Assembly: GCF_014648255.1 (NCBI RefSeq)
Contig: NZ_BMQT01000004.1
Coordinates: 1-64,000 of the forward strand
DNA: 64,000 nt
Reading direction: 5' to 3'
From: Nocardioides albus
GTDB taxonomy: Bacteria; Actinomycetota; Actinomycetes; Propionibacteriales; Nocardioidaceae
Position numbers and translations under genes: made by a program. Under the pieces are notes generated by a model that saw only the letters and a list, made by a program, of their open reading frames with translations, made no database searches and was not told the DNA's origin. Positions 25,347 to 34,752 of this stretch are shown piece by piece (the stretch's first letter is position 1; each line of letters starts with the position of its first letter).

Positions 25347-25394
25347 CGATCGATCTCGAGGGACGGCTCGGCGCTCGCCTGTGCCTAGCCGGGC

Positions 25395-26825
25395 TCAGTG
25401 GGCCATGTCGACGAAACGGCTGTAGTGACCCTGGAAGGCGACGACGAGGTCTCGGGTGGGGCCGTTACGGTGCTTGGCGATGATCACGTCGGCCTCGCCG
25501 GGGCGGGTCGACTCCTTCTCGTAGACGTCGTCGCGGTGGAGGAGGACGACCATGTCGGCGTCCTGCTCCAGCGAGCCCGACTCACGCAGGTCGGAGACCG
25601 CCGGGCGCTTGTCGGCACGCTGCTCAGAGCCACGGTTGAGCTGGGACAACGCGATGATCGGGACTTCGAGCTCCTTGGCCAGCAGCTTGATCTGGCGGGA
25701 GAACTCGGAGACCTCGAGCTGGCGGGACTCGACCTTCTTGCCGGAGCTCATCAGCTGGAGATAGTCGATGACGATCAGCTTGAGGTCATGGCGCTGCTTG
25801 AGCCTTCTGGCCTTGCTCCGGATCTCCATCATCGTCATGTTGGGGCTGTCGTCGATGAACATCGGAGCGCTGGAGACCTCGCCCATCTTGCGGGCCAGCT
25901 TGTTCCAGTCGTCGTCGGACATGTTGCCGTTGCGGATGTGGTTGAGCGGCACCTTCGCCTCTGCGCTCAGCAGACGCATGGTGATCTCGGAGCGGCTCAT
26001 CTCAAGGCTGAAGAAGACGCTGGTCAGGTTGTTGTGGATCGAGGCCGCGCGGCAGAAGTCCAAGGCGAGCGTTGATTTCCCCATAGCCGGACGGGCCGCG
26101 ACGATGATCATCTGACCGCCGTGGAAACCGTTGGTGAGCTCGTCGAAGTCGGCGAACCCGGTGGGCACCCCATAGAGGCCGGCCTCGCGGTTGGAGATCG
26201 CCTCGATCTCGTCGAGGACGCCGTCCATGATGTCGGCGAGCGGAGAGTAGTCCTCGCCCGAGCGCTTGTCGGTGAGCTTGAAGACCTCGGCCTGGGCCTC
26301 GTCGACGATGTTGTCGACCTCGCCCTCGCCGGCGTAACCGATCTGGACGATCTTGGTGCCGGCCTCGACCAGGCGGCGGAGGACTGACTTCTCGCGGACG
26401 ATCTCCCCGTAGTAGCCCGCGTTGGCCGCGATCGGGACGTTGGAGGCGAGCGTGTGCAGGTAGGGGGCGCCACCGATGCGGTCGAGCTCGGCCTTGCGAC
26501 GCAGCTCGTCGGCGACGGTGACCATGTCAGCCGGCTCGCCGCGACCGTAGAGGTCGATGATCGCGTCGTAGATGGTCTCGTGGGTCGGCCGGTAGAAGTC
26601 GGTGCCGCGCAGCGTCTCGGAGACGTCGGCGATGGCGTCCTTCGAGATCAGCATCGAACCGAGAACGGCCTGCTCGGCTGCCATGTCCTGCGGCGGCGTG
26701 CGGTCGTTGACCGCGCGCGGGGCATTGCCTGGTTCGTACGCCGCGGGGCCGTCGCCCCATTCCTCGAACGGCGGCTCCGGGAAGTCGCCCGGACCGCCCA
26801 TCGAGCCGGTCTCGGTGACGCTCAT
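25395..26825 (-). CDS. dnaB: Replicative DNA helicase DnaB
   Basis: 476 aa from the ATG at 26825; GGGAGG lies 8 nt upstream. An acidic N-terminal lead precedes the DnaB N domain (PPQDMAAEQAVLGSMLIS). The RecA-like motor has Walker A ARPAMGKSTLAL, Walker B LIVIDYLQLMSS, and the C-terminal hexamer motifs REFSRQ-like SEFSRQIK and DLRESGSLEQDAD. It unwinds DNA ahead of the fork. No intein interrupts the motor, although actinobacterial dnaB genes often carry one. The upstream 470 bp contain several DnaA-box-like sites. Confidence 0.96.
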   Translation of the reverse strand: MSVTETGSMGGPGDFPEPPFEEWGDGPAAYEPGNAPRAVNDRTPPQDMAAEQAVLGSMLISKDAIADVSETLRGTDFYRPTHETIYDAIIDLYGRGEPADMVTVADELRRKAELDRIGGAPYLHTLASNVPIAANAGYYGEIVREKSVLRRLVEAGTKIVQIGYAGEGEVDNIVDEAQAEVFKLTDKRSGEDYSPLADIMDGVLDEIEAISNREAGLYGVPTGFADFDELTNGFHGGQMIIVAARPAMGKSTLALDFCRAASIHNNLTSVFFSLEMSRSEITMRLLSAEAKVPLNHIRNGNMSDDDWNKLARKMGEVSSAPMFIDDSPNMTMMEIRSKARRLKQRHDLKLIVIDYLQLMSSGKKVESRQLEVSEFSRQIKLLAKELEVPIIALSQLNRGSEQRADKRPAVSDLRESGSLEQDADMVVLLHRDDVYEKESTRPGEADVIIAKHRNGPTRDLVVAFQGHYSRFVDMAH

Positions 26826-26990
26826 TCCCATAACCTCCCTGGTCTGCCGATCGTCGCGACGTGGTCTTGATCGAGTCCCTGCCCACGCTACGGGCGAGCA
26901 CCGACAGTCCTGCTCGCGCAGTCCTCGGCCCACCCTCGACGACACCCTCAAGTCTCCGCGACCCTACGTCGCAGACCACATCGGCGACAC

Positions 26991-27021
26991 CTAGTTATCC
27001 ACAGGCCCTGGGGATAACTAG
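26991..27021. repeat. 10-bp inverted repeat with DnaA boxes upstream of dnaB
   Basis: CTAGTTATCC (26991-27000) and GGATAACTAG (27012-27021) are perfect arms. The left arm extends into TTATCCACA (26995-27003), a perfect DnaA box; the right arm on the opposite strand reads TTATCCCCA (27009-27017), one mismatch. Confidence 0.75.
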
Positions 27022-27073
27022 GGGATAGCGGTGGACGAGCCCCTGGTCATTGTGAACAGCCTGGGGAACCGCC

Positions 27074-27251
27074 TGTGCATAACTGGTGCAAAATCACCAC
27101 CAGAGCGCCTCTGACCTGGGATTTCACTCTCCCGAGGCTGTGGACGAAAGAAAGTACGTCACCCATCCGGGTTGACGACCGACATGGTTGTGCCGATACG
27201 GGCGTTTTGTCGACATAGCGCCGCAACGACGTTTTCCACAGGTTTTCCACC
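27074..27251. promoter_or_regulatory. Further DnaA-box-like sites
   Basis: TTATGCACA on the minus strand (27074-27082) fits the loose consensus TTATNCACA. TTTTCCACA (27232-27240) and TTTTCCACC (27243-27251) are one and two mismatches from the strict box. A weaker TCGTCCACA lies at 27139-27147 on the minus strand. With the pair at 26995-27017 this gives a cluster over about 260 bp between dnaB and the MATE gene. Confidence 0.55.
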
Positions 27252-27296
27252 TGCCCTGGAAAGCGCTCCGAGCGGACGGTGTTTAACCTTGACGCC

Positions 27297-28652
27297 GTGA
27301 AGAACCCGGCGGATGCGAAGACCCACTCGAAGACCGACCGCCGAGGTCTCGACAAGGAGATCTGGCGACTCGCGATCCCGGCGTTCCTGGCCCTCGTGGC
27401 CGAACCGCTCTTCCTGCTGTCCGACTCTGCGATCGTGGGTCACCTCGGCACCAGCGAGCTCGCCGGTCTCGGTGTCGCAGGTGTGGTGCTGCAGACGATC
27501 GTCGGCCTCTGTGTCTTCCTCGCGTACGGCACCACAGCATCGGTCGCCCGCCGCATCGGTGCCGGGGACACCGCCGGCGCGCTCCGGCAGGGGATCGACG
27601 GGATCTGGCTCGCCGTCATCATCGGCGTCGTCGTCACGGTCCCGGTGATGGTTCTGGCCGAGCCGCTCAGTCGAGCGGTCGGCGCGGGCGACGCGGTGGT
27701 CGGTCCGGCCACGACGTACCTCCGGATCGCCGTCCTCGGGGTCACACCTCTGCTGATGATGCTCGCCGCCACCGGCGTGCTCCGCGGACTGCAGGACACC
27801 CGCACGCCGCTGGTCGCGGCGGTCGTCGCCAACGTACTCAACATCGTGCTCAACGTCGCTCTCGTCTACGGCGCGGGCCTCGGAATCGCCGGCTCGGCGA
27901 TCGGGTCGGTGATCGCGCAGATCCTGGCCGCCGCGATGCTGACCTACGTCGTGGTGCGGGCCGCCCGCAAGGAGGGTGCGCCGTTGCGCCCCGACCTGCC
28001 TGGCATCCGGGCTTCCGCGCGGGCCGGCGTGGCCCTCGTGGTGCGCACACTGACGCTGCGCTTGGCGCTCCTGGCCACGACCTACGCCGTCACCCATCTC
28101 GCCGTCGGCGACCAGGCCGTCGGGTTGGCGACCCACCAGATCGCCTTCACGCTGTGGACGTTCCTCGCGTTCGTGCTCGATGCGATCGCGATCGCCGCGC
28201 AGGCGCTGACCGGGCGGTCGCTGGGAGCTGGAGACGCCGACGAGACCCGGGCCATCACGGCCCGCATGGTGTGGTGGGGTGTCGTGATCGGGGTCGCGGC
28301 CGGCGTACTCCTCGCTTCTCTCGCCCCGTTCCTCGGCGCACTCTTCACCGGCGACCCGGCGGTGCAGGAGCTGCTGGTGCCCGTGGTGCTCGTGGCGGCG
28401 GTCGCACAGCCGATCGCGGGCGTCGTCTTCGTTCTCGACGGGGTGCTCATCGGCGCCGGCGACGGCCGCTACCTGGCTTGGGGCGGAGTCTGGACGCTCG
28501 TCGCCTACGTTCCGCTCGTCGCGCTCGTCGTCGTCCTCGGCGGGGGGCTGGTGTGGGTGTGGATCTCCTTCGCCGTCGGGTTCATGGGAGCCCGGTTCGT
28601 GGTGCTGACCCTCCGGGCGCGGTCTGACCGCTGGCTGGTCACCGGCGTCTGA
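27297..28652 (+). CDS. MATE-family multidrug/cation antiporter
   Basis: 451 aa with about twelve membrane helices in two homologous halves. The MATE pattern starts at KEIWRLAIPAFLALVAEPLFLLSDSAIVGHLG, a DinF-like entry helix, and continues with GVLRGLQDTRTPL. It exports drugs or metabolites in exchange for H+ or Na+. The -10 TAACCT (27284-27289) lies 7 nt before the GTG at 27297, so that start is preferred over the GTG at 27279. It is divergent from dnaB across the DnaA-box region. Confidence 0.9.
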   Translation: MKNPADAKTHSKTDRRGLDKEIWRLAIPAFLALVAEPLFLLSDSAIVGHLGTSELAGLGVAGVVLQTIVGLCVFLAYGTTASVARRIGAGDTAGALRQGIDGIWLAVIIGVVVTVPVMVLAEPLSRAVGAGDAVVGPATTYLRIAVLGVTPLLMMLAATGVLRGLQDTRTPLVAAVVANVLNIVLNVALVYGAGLGIAGSAIGSVIAQILAAAMLTYVVVRAARKEGAPLRPDLPGIRASARAGVALVVRTLTLRLALLATTYAVTHLAVGDQAVGLATHQIAFTLWTFLAFVLDAIAIAAQALTGRSLGAGDADETRAITARMVWWGVVIGVAAGVLLASLAPFLGALFTGDPAVQELLVPVVLVAAVAQPIAGVVFVLDGVLIGAGDGRYLAWGGVWTLVAYVPLVALVVVLGGGLVWVWISFAVGFMGARFVVLTLRARSDRWLVTGV

Positions 28653-28706
28653 GCGAGCCAGCACAACTCAGTTGCGCCGATTCCGGTTTGGCATCAGGGT
28701 CAGGGC

Positions 28707-29282
28707 ATGCCCGTCGACCCCAAGAGCACACTGAAGTCCTACATCGATACCCGCCGCGAGGCGCTGATCTCCAAGGTCGAGGATCTCTCGGAGCGAGAGG
28801 CGCGGTTGCCGCGTACGCCGACCGGCACCAACCTGCTCGGCATCATCAAGCACGTCACCGGGGTCGAGGCCGTCTATCTCGGATCGACCTTCGACCGCCC
28901 GTTCCCCGAGCCCGGCGCGCTGATCCCGGACGAGGTCTTCGAGGTCGACCCGCAGGCTGACTGGTACGCCACCGAGGACGAGACGCTCGAGGGGATCATC
29001 GGGCTCTACCGTCGGGTCATCGCCCATGGGAACGAGACGATCGACGCGCTTCCGCTGGACGCCATCGGCCACGTGCCGCACTGGGACGGCGAGGAAGTCA
29101 CCCTGCACCAGATGCTGGTGCACCTCTTCTCCGACCTCGCCGGCCACGGCGGCCAGGCCGACATCCTCCGCGAGGAGGCCGACGGCGCGGTCGGCTGGCG
29201 CAAGCCCGGTGACAACATCCCCACGGAGTACGACTGGCCGGCGTACGTCGCCAAGCTGACCGAGCTGGCCGACAAGTTCTGA
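28707..29282 (+). CDS. DinB-family (DUF664-type) protein, probably metal- and thiol-dependent
   Basis: 191 aa. It is a four-helix DinB fold with the metal histidine triad: NLLGIIKHVTGVEAVYLG supplies the first His and TLHQMLVHLFSDLAGHGGQ the other two. Actinobacterial DinB proteins include mycothiol-dependent transferases, so a mycothiol link is plausible; ino1 for mycothiol synthesis is in this window but not adjacent. A shared terminator follows. Confidence 0.85.
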   Translation: MPVDPKSTLKSYIDTRREALISKVEDLSEREARLPRTPTGTNLLGIIKHVTGVEAVYLGSTFDRPFPEPGALIPDEVFEVDPQADWYATEDETLEGIIGLYRRVIAHGNETIDALPLDAIGHVPHWDGEEVTLHQMLVHLFSDLAGHGGQADILREEADGAVGWRKPGDNIPTEYDWPAYVAKLTELADKF

Positions 29283-29283
29283 G

Positions 29284-29320
29284 CCGAGGCGTCACCCGCG
29301 TCGGCCGAGACGTCTCGGCG
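29284..29320. repeat. Dispersed TCGGCCGAGACGTC repeat (intergenic copy)
   Basis: CCGAGGCGTCACCCGCG, followed by TCGGCCGAGACGTCTCGGCG, between the DinB stop and the terminator. The same units occur several times, in both orientations, inside copA (32914-33039). Confidence 0.6.
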
Positions 29321-29328
29321 AAAACTGA

Positions 29329-29360
29329 CAAGGCCCGCCTCCCGAAGGAGGCGGGCCTTG
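29329..29360. terminator. Bidirectional terminator between DinB and rplI
   Basis: Perfect 14-bp arms, CAAGGCCCGCCTCC (29329-29342) and its complement (29347-29360), with the stable loop CGAA. It ends the S6-SSB-S18-L9 operon on the minus strand and the DinB gene on the plus strand. Confidence 0.88.
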
Positions 29361-29373
29361 TGGAATCCCTAGA

Positions 29374-29826
29374 TCAAGCGGGAACGACGTTGAGGGCCAC
29401 CTTGGCGGACACCTCGTCGTGGAGCTTGACGGAGACCTCGTGAGCACCGAGGCCCTTGATCGGGTTGCCCAGCGCGATGGTGCGCTTGTCGATCGACTCG
29501 CCGGTGGTCTCGTTGACCGCGGCGGCGATGTCAGCGGCGGTGACGGCACCGTAGAGGCGGCCGTCCTTGCCGGAGCGGACCTTCACGTTGACCGTGTTGG
29601 ACTCGAGCTTGGTCTTGATCTCGGCGGCGTGAGCCTCGTCGCGCACGGAACGAGCCGCGCGCGCAGCCTTGATCGACTCGGCCTGCGACTCTGCGCCGCG
29701 GGACCAACGGATGGCGTCGCCACGCGGGATCAGGTAGTTGCGGGCGTAGCCGTCCTTGACCTCGACGACGTCACCGGCGGAACCGAGCCCGGTGACCTCC
29801 TGCTGAAGGATGATCTTGGTAGCCAT
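29374..29826 (-). CDS. rplI: 50S ribosomal protein L9
   Basis: 150 aa, the usual length. The L9 signature at the N-terminus is [26 protein letters not shown]; a connecting helix and the C-terminal 23S-binding domain follow. L9 stabilises the L1 stalk base and limits frame slippage. It is the last gene of the rpsF-ssb-rpsR-rplI operon, 11 bp after rpsR. Confidence 0.97.
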   Translation of the reverse strand: MATKIILQQEVTGLGSAGDVVEVKDGYARNYLIPRGDAIRWSRGAESQAESIKAARAARSVRDEAHAAEIKTKLESNTVNVKVRSGKDGRLYGAVTAADIAAAVNETTGESIDKRTIALGNPIKGLGAHEVSVKLHDEVSAKVALNVVPA

Positions 29827-29837
29827 GTCGATCCTCC

Positions 29838-30074
29838 TCAGCGACCGGTGGAGGTGTAGGGCAGCAGAGCAACCTCGCGGGCGTTCTTGACGGCGATGGC
29901 CACGTCGCGCTGGTGCTGGACGCAGTTGCCGGTCACGCGACGCGCACGGATCTTGCCGCGGTCGGAGATGAACTTACGGAGCAGGGTGGCGTCCTTGTAG
30001 TCGACACCGGTCGCCTTCTCCTTGCAGAACTGGCAAACCTTCTTCTTAGGCTTGCGAATCACTGCCTTGGCCAT
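29838..30074 (-). CDS. rpsR: 30S ribosomal protein S18 (zinc-type)
   Basis: 78 aa. [11 protein letters not shown] and [11 protein letters not shown] supply the cysteines of the zinc-binding (C+) form of S18. S18 pairs with S6 on the small-subunit platform. The presence of the C+ form matters because actinobacteria often carry a second, zinc-free S18 that replaces it under zinc starvation (Zur control); no such copy is in this window. Confidence 0.97.
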   Translation of the reverse strand: MAKAVIRKPKKKVCQFCKEKATGVDYKDATLLRKFISDRGKIRARRVTGNCVQHQRDVAIAVKNAREVALLPYTSTGR

Positions 30075-30145
30075 TGTGGTGCTTCCTTTCTAGAAGCCCG
30101 GCATGCGCCGGAATGGTTGAGGGATTCGGATGGTGGATCTGTTGA

Positions 30146-30766
30146 TCAGAAGGGGGGCTCGTCGTTGCCCACGCCCGGGGTCGCCCACGGGTCGTTGGCC
30201 GGCGCGCCGCCGCCCGCGTTGGCGGGCTGCTGCGGAGCCGGCGAGGCCCACGGGTCGTTGCCGCCGGTCGGAGCCTGCTGCTGGCCACCGCCCTGGGGGC
30301 CGCCGTAGCCGCCGCCCTGGCCGGAGTTGTAACCACCAGCGCCACCGCCGCCTTGGTTGTAACCGCCACCGCCCTGGCCACCACCCTGGCCGCCGGACTG
30401 GCGGCTGGCCTTGGTGACCTTGGCGGTCGCGTAGCGGAGCGACGGACCGATCTCGTCGCACTCGAGCTCGAAGACAGTGCGCTTCTCGCCCTCACGCGTC
30501 TCGTAGGACCTCGACTTCAGGCGGCCCTGAGCGACGACACGCATGCCGCGCTGCAGGGACTCGGCGACGTTCTCAGCAGCCTGACGCCAGATCGAGCAGC
30601 GCAGGAAGAGGGTCTCCCCGTCCTCCCACGCGTTGGTCTGCCGGTTGAAGCTGCTGGGCGTCGAAGCGATCGTGAAGTTGGCAACGGCTGCACCCGACGG
30701 CGTGAAGCGAAGCTCCGGGTCGTCGGTGAGGTTGCCGATCACGGTGATGACGGTGTCGCCTGCCAT
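30146..30766 (-). CDS. ssb: Single-stranded DNA-binding protein
   Basis: 206 aa. An OB fold ([17 protein letters not shown] to about residue 110) is followed by a Gly/Gln-rich linker of about 70 residues with [18 protein letters not shown] repeats, and ends in DEPPF, the acidic tip that binds SSB partners such as RecO, PriA and exonuclease I. It coats single-stranded DNA in replication and repair. Its place between rpsF and rpsR is the standard bacterial order. Confidence 0.97.
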   Translation of the reverse strand: MAGDTVITVIGNLTDDPELRFTPSGAAVANFTIASTPSSFNRQTNAWEDGETLFLRCSIWRQAAENVAESLQRGMRVVAQGRLKSRSYETREGEKRTVFELECDEIGPSLRYATAKVTKASRQSGGQGGGQGGGGYNQGGGGAGGYNSGQGGGYGGPQGGGQQQAPTGGNDPWASPAPQQPANAGGGAPANDPWATPGVGNDEPPF

Positions 30767-30872
30767 GAGATCTCCCTTGAGTCTGATCTGGTTGTCGGTG
30801 TCGGTCAGGAGTTGTTACCTAGAGCCCAAAGATAGGGCCCGGCACCGACATTTACCGACGGTGACATCCGCG

Positions 30873-31160
30873 TCACTTGGACGGACGGATGACCTTCGTG
30901 CGGAGGATCTGCTCGTTGAGGCCAAACTGGCGGTCGAGCTCCAGAACGGTCTTCGGCTCGGCGGTCAGGTTGACGACGGCGTAGATGCCCTCGGCGTTCT
31001 TGTTGACCTCGTAAGCCAGACGACGACGTCCCCAGACGTCAACGTTCTCGACGGTGCCACCATCGTTGGTGACGACCTTCAGGAACTTGTCAAGGGTCGG
31101 GGCGACGGTGCGCTCATCGAGGCTGGGCTCGAGGATCACCATTACTTCATAGGCGCGCAT
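30873..31160 (-). CDS. rpsF: 30S ribosomal protein S6
   Basis: 95 aa from the ATG at 31160, which has GGAG 6 nt upstream; an in-frame GTG at 31172 overlaps the ribosome binding site and is less likely. [19 protein letters not shown] and [19 protein letters not shown] are the S6 core strands. It heads the S6-SSB-S18-L9 operon. The leader contains CCATGG-AGAGA-CCATGG (complement of 31190-31206), which may be part of an autoregulatory S6:S18 site, but the conserved motif is not certain. Confidence 0.96.
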   Translation of the reverse strand: MRAYEVMVILEPSLDERTVAPTLDKFLKVVTNDGGTVENVDVWGRRRLAYEVNKNAEGIYAVVNLTAEPKTVLELDRQFGLNEQILRTKVIRPSK

Positions 31161-31214
31161 AGCGTTCTCCACCTCCTACGGACTCGGCGGCCATGGTCTC
31201 TCCATGGCAGGAGG

Positions 31215-31260
31215 GCTGATGCGATGTCCCGTCTCCATCTGTGGAGGGGGACGCGTCAGC
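31215..31260 (-). terminator. Terminator between copA and rpsF
   Basis: A long hairpin starts 4 bp after the copA stop. The outer arms, GCTGATGCG (31215-31223) and CGCGTCAGC (31252-31260), have one G-T pair; the inner stem GTCCCGTCTCCA pairs with TGGAGGGGGAC. It isolates the copper operon from the downstream ribosomal operon on the same strand. Confidence 0.7.
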
Positions 31261-31263
31261 GTA

Positions 31264-34200
31264 TCAACCAGCGGTTTCGCCGGCCGAATCGACGGCCTCG
31301 ACAGTGAACGGCACCGTGATCACCTCGTCGTCGGCGAGCCGGAACTGGGCCCATAGGCGATAGAGACCGGCCTTGGGTACGTCCAGGTGGAGCCCGAGCT
31401 CGGGACCGAACGACGTCCCGGGGACCGCCAGCTCGGACCCCTCTGCGTGACCGTGCACGAAGGTGCCACCGTCGGCACTCATGACCACCACGTGGCCGGC
31501 TGCCCCGAGATAGGGTTGTAGATCGTCGACAATCTTCCCGGTGCTGTCCTCGAACCTGAAGTGCAGGTCGTTCTGCTGGTCGGCGACCACCGCGCCCTCG
31601 AGCGTGACGGTGAGATTGTCGACAGTCGACGATCTCGGGCTCGCCTCGAGCGGTACGGCCGGGGGCTGCGCACCTTCGATCGTGAGCTGCTGCCGGTCGA
31701 GGACATCTGCGATGTCCGCGCGCCGGCGGAACTCTGTGTCGACGCGGTAGGTGCCTCCGGCGGGGAAGGTCACGTCGGTCTCGAGCTCCCCCGGGCGGCC
31801 GGTCGGCTCGGCGTGCAGGTGACGGAACCAGGACAGATCCTGGCTGGTCACGATGACATGCATCCAGGCCTGGTGGGTGCGACCGAGGTCGGTCACGGGA
31901 TCTCCGGTCTCGGCGTCGGTGACGAGGAACCGGAGCCCACCCTCGCGGCGCATGATCGCGACATCGATGCCCGACTCGTCGGAGGCGACCGGGGCCACGT
32001 CGACCTCGTGCGTCTCCGTCATCGACGGCCGCATCGGGCTCATCCCCTGCGCCCACTCCAGGATGCCGTTCATCCCACGCTGCGCCGGCTCGCTGCGCGA
32101 CGCGTAGGTCAGCGTGGCACCGATCGCGAGCGCGATCACGGCGGTGACCAGCAGATATCCACCGTCACGGGCCTTGGTGAGGAAGCCACGGCCGGCGTAC
32201 GCCTCGGCGGTCTCGGGCCGCTTGAAGCCGCGCAGCCGCAGCGCGTTGGTGACCACGCTGACCGAGCTCATCGCCATCGCGGCGCCGGCGAGGACCGGGT
32301 CGAGAAGGGCGAGCGCGGCGACCGGGATGAGGAGAACGTTGTAGGCGAACGCCCAGAACAGGCCCTGCTTGATCGTCGCGACGGTGCGACGGGAGAGCGC
32401 CAGCGCGGTCACCACGCCGCGCAGGTCACCACCGACCAGCGTGATGTCGGAGGCCGCCAGGGCCACGTCCGTGCCGGTGCCGATCGCGATGCCGACGTCG
32501 GCCTGGGCCAGCGCCGGGGCGTCGTTGATCCCGTCGCCGACCATCGCGACGACCTTGCCGTCCTCCTGGAGCTGCTGGATCCGGGCGAGCTTCTGCTCGG
32601 GCAGGAGGCCGCCGGCGGCGTGACGTACGCCGACCTCGTCGGCCACCTTCGCGACCGTCGCGGCGGCGTCACCACTGAGGATGTGCACCTCGACGCCCGA
32701 TTCCTCGAGCAGGCGTACGGTCTCCTTGGCCTCTTCGCGGATCTGGTCCGCGACCCGGATAGACCCGGCGTACGCGCCGTCGACCGCGACCAGGATCGCG
32801 CCGTTGTCGGCGGCGTCGATGCCCTCCTCGGCGAGCATCGCCGAGTTTCCGACGACGACCCGACGGCCGTCAACGACCGCGCTGATCCCGCGCCCCGGGT
32901 GTGCCTCGAACGCCGAGACGTCAGGCGCGTCGGCCGAGGCGTCACGTACGTCGGCCGAGATGGCACCGGATGACGTCTCGGCCGACCGGGGTGACGCTTC
33001 GGCCGACGCGAGTGACGTCTCGGCGGGGGTCTCGGCGCGGGCTCGGAGCGCGGTGGCGAGGGGGTGGTCGCTGCCGGTCTCGGCTGCGGCGGCAATCCGG
33101 ACGAGGGCGTCCGGCGTCCAGCCGGGGGCGGGGACGATCTCGGACACCTCGGGCTTGCCGTAGGTGATCGTGCCGGTCTTGTCGAAGACGATGGCGGTGA
33201 CGGAGCGGGCGCGCTCCAGGGTCTCGCCCGAGCCGACCAGTACGCCGAGCTCGGCTGCGCGGCCGGCGCCGACCATGACGGCGGCGGGCGTGGCGAGGCC
33301 GAGGGCGCAGGGACAGGCGATGATGAGGACCGCGATGGCCGCAGTGACGGCGCTGGTGAGGCTCTCGGCGTCGGGGCCGAAGACCAGCCAACCGAGGAAG
33401 GTCAGCGCGGCCACGACCAGGACCACCGGCACGAACACCGCGGAGACGCGGTCGGCCAGGCGCTGCAGCTTGGTGCCGGAACCCTGGGCCGACTCGACCA
33501 TCGCGATGATCTGCGCCAGCGTGGTCTCGGAGCCGACCGCGGTCGCCTCGAACTCGAACGATCCGGTCTGGTTGATCGTCGCGCCGATGACGACTTCGCC
33601 CTCGGCCTTCCGCACCGGATCGCTCTCGCCGGTCAGCATGGACTCGTCGACGTAGGACGCCCCGGCGACGATGCGGCCGTCGACCGGGATCTTCTCCCCG
33701 GCTCGTACGCGGATCCGGTCGTTGACCTGCAGGTTCGCGACCGGGACCGTGACGTCACGACCGTTGCGGACGACCGTGGCCGTCTCCGGCATCAGGCCGA
33801 CGAGGGCCTTGACCGCATCAGCCGTACGCGACTTGGCCCGTGCTTCCAGCCAGCGGCCCATCAGCACGAGCGCGACGATGACCAGGGCGGTCTCGAAATA
33901 GAGGTGGAGCGGCAGGCCCCAGGCCTCGGCCTGGCCCATCCACAAGGTCACGAAGGCGCTGTAGGCGAAGGCGATGCCGGTGCCGAGCGTGACCAGGGTG
34001 TTCATGTCGACCGAGCCGTGGCGGATGCCTCGGACCGCCGCGACGTAGATGTCCCGGCCGGCCCACCACTGGGTGACCGCGGCGACGACGAGCACGATCG
34101 ACATGACCGGCTCCATGGCGTCGACGGGCAGCGGGACGTACATCAAGGCCATCAGGCCGAGCCCCACCGCCAGCGCCGTGACCCACCGCCGCTTGAGCTG

Positions 34201-34509
34201 GACGAGCTCTGCCGCGCGACGCACTTCCCGATCGTCCTCGTCCGGCGCGGGTGCCTGTGGATTGTCGACAGTCGACGATCTCAGAACTGCCTGGTAGCCC
34301 GCCTTCTCGATGGCGGCGCTGATCTCGGCGAGATCGGTTCGAGTGGGATCGAAGTGCACCAGCGCCGTCTCGGTGGCGAGGTTGACGTTGGCGTCCTCGA
34401 CACCGTCGACACGGCTGATGGCCTTGGTGACACGGCGTACGCAGCTCGCACAGGTCATGCCTTCGATCTCGAGCTGCTGCTCCGTGGGCGCGGTGGCGGT
34501 GGGGGTCAT
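31264..34509 (-). CDS. copA: P1B copper-exporting ATPase with duplicated His-rich C-terminal extension
   Basis: 1081 aa, about 330 longer than usual CopA. The order is: HMA domain with Cys20-Cys23; linker; membrane helices; TGES (293-296); CPC (399-401); DKTGT (443-447); HP (482-483); GDGIND (658-663). An extra membrane helix follows at about 784-803. Residues 832-1081 are predicted to lie outside the cytosol and form two similar units: [30 protein letters not shown], and [28 protein letters not shown]. The paired HxH motifs suggest copper binding at the exit side. A 42-residue insert (491-532) between the HP motif and the rest of the N-domain is made of repeated DNA. Regulated by CsoR with copZ. 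Confidence 0.92.
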   Translation of the reverse strand: MTPTATAPTEQQLEIEGMTCASCVRRVTKAISRVDGVEDANVNLATETALVHFDPTRTDLAEISAAIEKAGYQAVLRSSTVDNPQAPAPDEDDREVRRAAELVQLKRRWVTALAVGLGLMALMYVPLPVDAMEPVMSIVLVVAAVTQWWAGRDIYVAAVRGIRHGSVDMNTLVTLGTGIAFAYSAFVTLWMGQAEAWGLPLHLYFETALVIVALVLMGRWLEARAKSRTADAVKALVGLMPETATVVRNGRDVTVPVANLQVNDRIRVRAGEKIPVDGRIVAGASYVDESMLTGESDPVRKAEGEVVIGATINQTGSFEFEATAVGSETTLAQIIAMVESAQGSGTKLQRLADRVSAVFVPVVLVVAALTFLGWLVFGPDAESLTSAVTAAIAVLIIACPCALGLATPAAVMVGAGRAAELGVLVGSGETLERARSVTAIVFDKTGTITYGKPEVSEIVPAPGWTPDALVRIAAAAETGSDHPLATALRARAETPAETSLASAEASPRSAETSSGAISADVRDASADAPDVSAFEAHPGRGISAVVDGRRVVVGNSAMLAEEGIDAADNGAILVAVDGAYAGSIRVADQIREEAKETVRLLEESGVEVHILSGDAAATVAKVADEVGVRHAAGGLLPEQKLARIQQLQEDGKVVAMVGDGINDAPALAQADVGIAIGTGTDVALAASDITLVGGDLRGVVTALALSRRTVATIKQGLFWAFAYNVLLIPVAALALLDPVLAGAAMAMSSVSVVTNALRLRGFKRPETAEAYAGRGFLTKARDGGYLLVTAVIALAIGATLTYASRSEPAQRGMNGILEWAQGMSPMRPSMTETHEVDVAPVASDESGIDVAIMRREGGLRFLVTDAETGDPVTDLGRTHQAWMHVIVTSQDLSWFRHLHAEPTGRPGELETDVTFPAGGTYRVDTEFRRRADIADVLDRQQLTIEGAQPPAVPLEASPRSSTVDNLTVTLEGAVVADQQNDLHFRFEDSTGKIVDDLQPYLGAAGHVVVMSADGGTFVHGHAEGSELAVPGTSFGPELGLHLDVPKAGLYRLWAQFRLADDEVITVPFTVEAVDSAGETAG
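31614..31636. repeat. 23-bp exact repeat in copA, copy 1
   Basis: Begins GATTGTCGACAGTCGACG and ends ATCTC; identical to 34260-34282. On the coding strand it gives RSSTVDN at the junction of the two C-terminal units (residues about 959-965). It is nearly palindromic. A shorter relative, GATCGTCGACAATC, lies at 31521-31534. Confidence 0.85.
32914..33039. repeat. Array of TCGGCCGA-type repeats inside copA
   Basis: Five related units (such as GCGTCACGTACGTCGGCCGA and, inverted, TGACGTCTCGGCCGACC) fill the segment coding residues 491-532. The frame is kept, giving a Ser/Ala/Asp/Glu-rich linker. The same unit is intergenic at 29284-29320. Confidence 0.75.
34260..34282. repeat. 23-bp exact repeat in copA, copy 2
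   Basis: Identical to 31614-31636; codes RSSTVDN (residues 77-83) in the linker between the HMA domain and the first membrane helix. Confidence 0.85.
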
Positions 34510-34514
34510 CGTGA

Positions 34515-34718
34515 TCAGGCCAGGGAGTAGCCGGCCTCTTCGACGGCGGCACGGACGGCGTCATCGGAGATCGGCTCGGAGGCGGTGACGGTCACGGTGC
34601 CGGAGGCGACGTCGACGTCGACGTCGCTCACACCGGCGATCTCGGTCACCTCTTCGCTCACGGAGGCGGCGCAGTGGCCGCAGGTCATGCCGACGACGGT
34701 GAAGTTCTGGGTGCTCAT
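34515..34718 (-). CDS. copZ: Copper chaperone CopZ (HMA domain)
   Basis: 67 aa, a single HMA fold with GMTCGHC (Cys13 and Cys16) as the Cu(I) site. The rest ([23 protein letters not shown]) follows the ferredoxin-like HMA pattern. It carries Cu(I) in the cytosol to the N-terminal HMA of CopA, whose gene starts 5 bp downstream. The ATG follows AAGGAGAACCTC. It is part of csoR-copZ-copA. Confidence 0.95.
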   Translation of the reverse strand: MSTQNFTVVGMTCGHCAASVSEEVTEIAGVSDVDVDVASGTVTVTASEPISDDAVRAAVEEAGYSLA

Positions 34719-34752
34719 GAGGTTCTCCTTGGAATCGTAGGATTCTCGACAG

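Noticed and set aside
25395..26825. DnaB intein
   Set aside because: The helicase motor motifs are continuous and the length is normal for an intein-free protein.
26826..27296. Chromosomal origin oriC
   Set aside because: DnaA boxes are present, but dnaA, dnaN, rpmH and gyrB are not adjacent; the gene order places oriC beyond the right edge.
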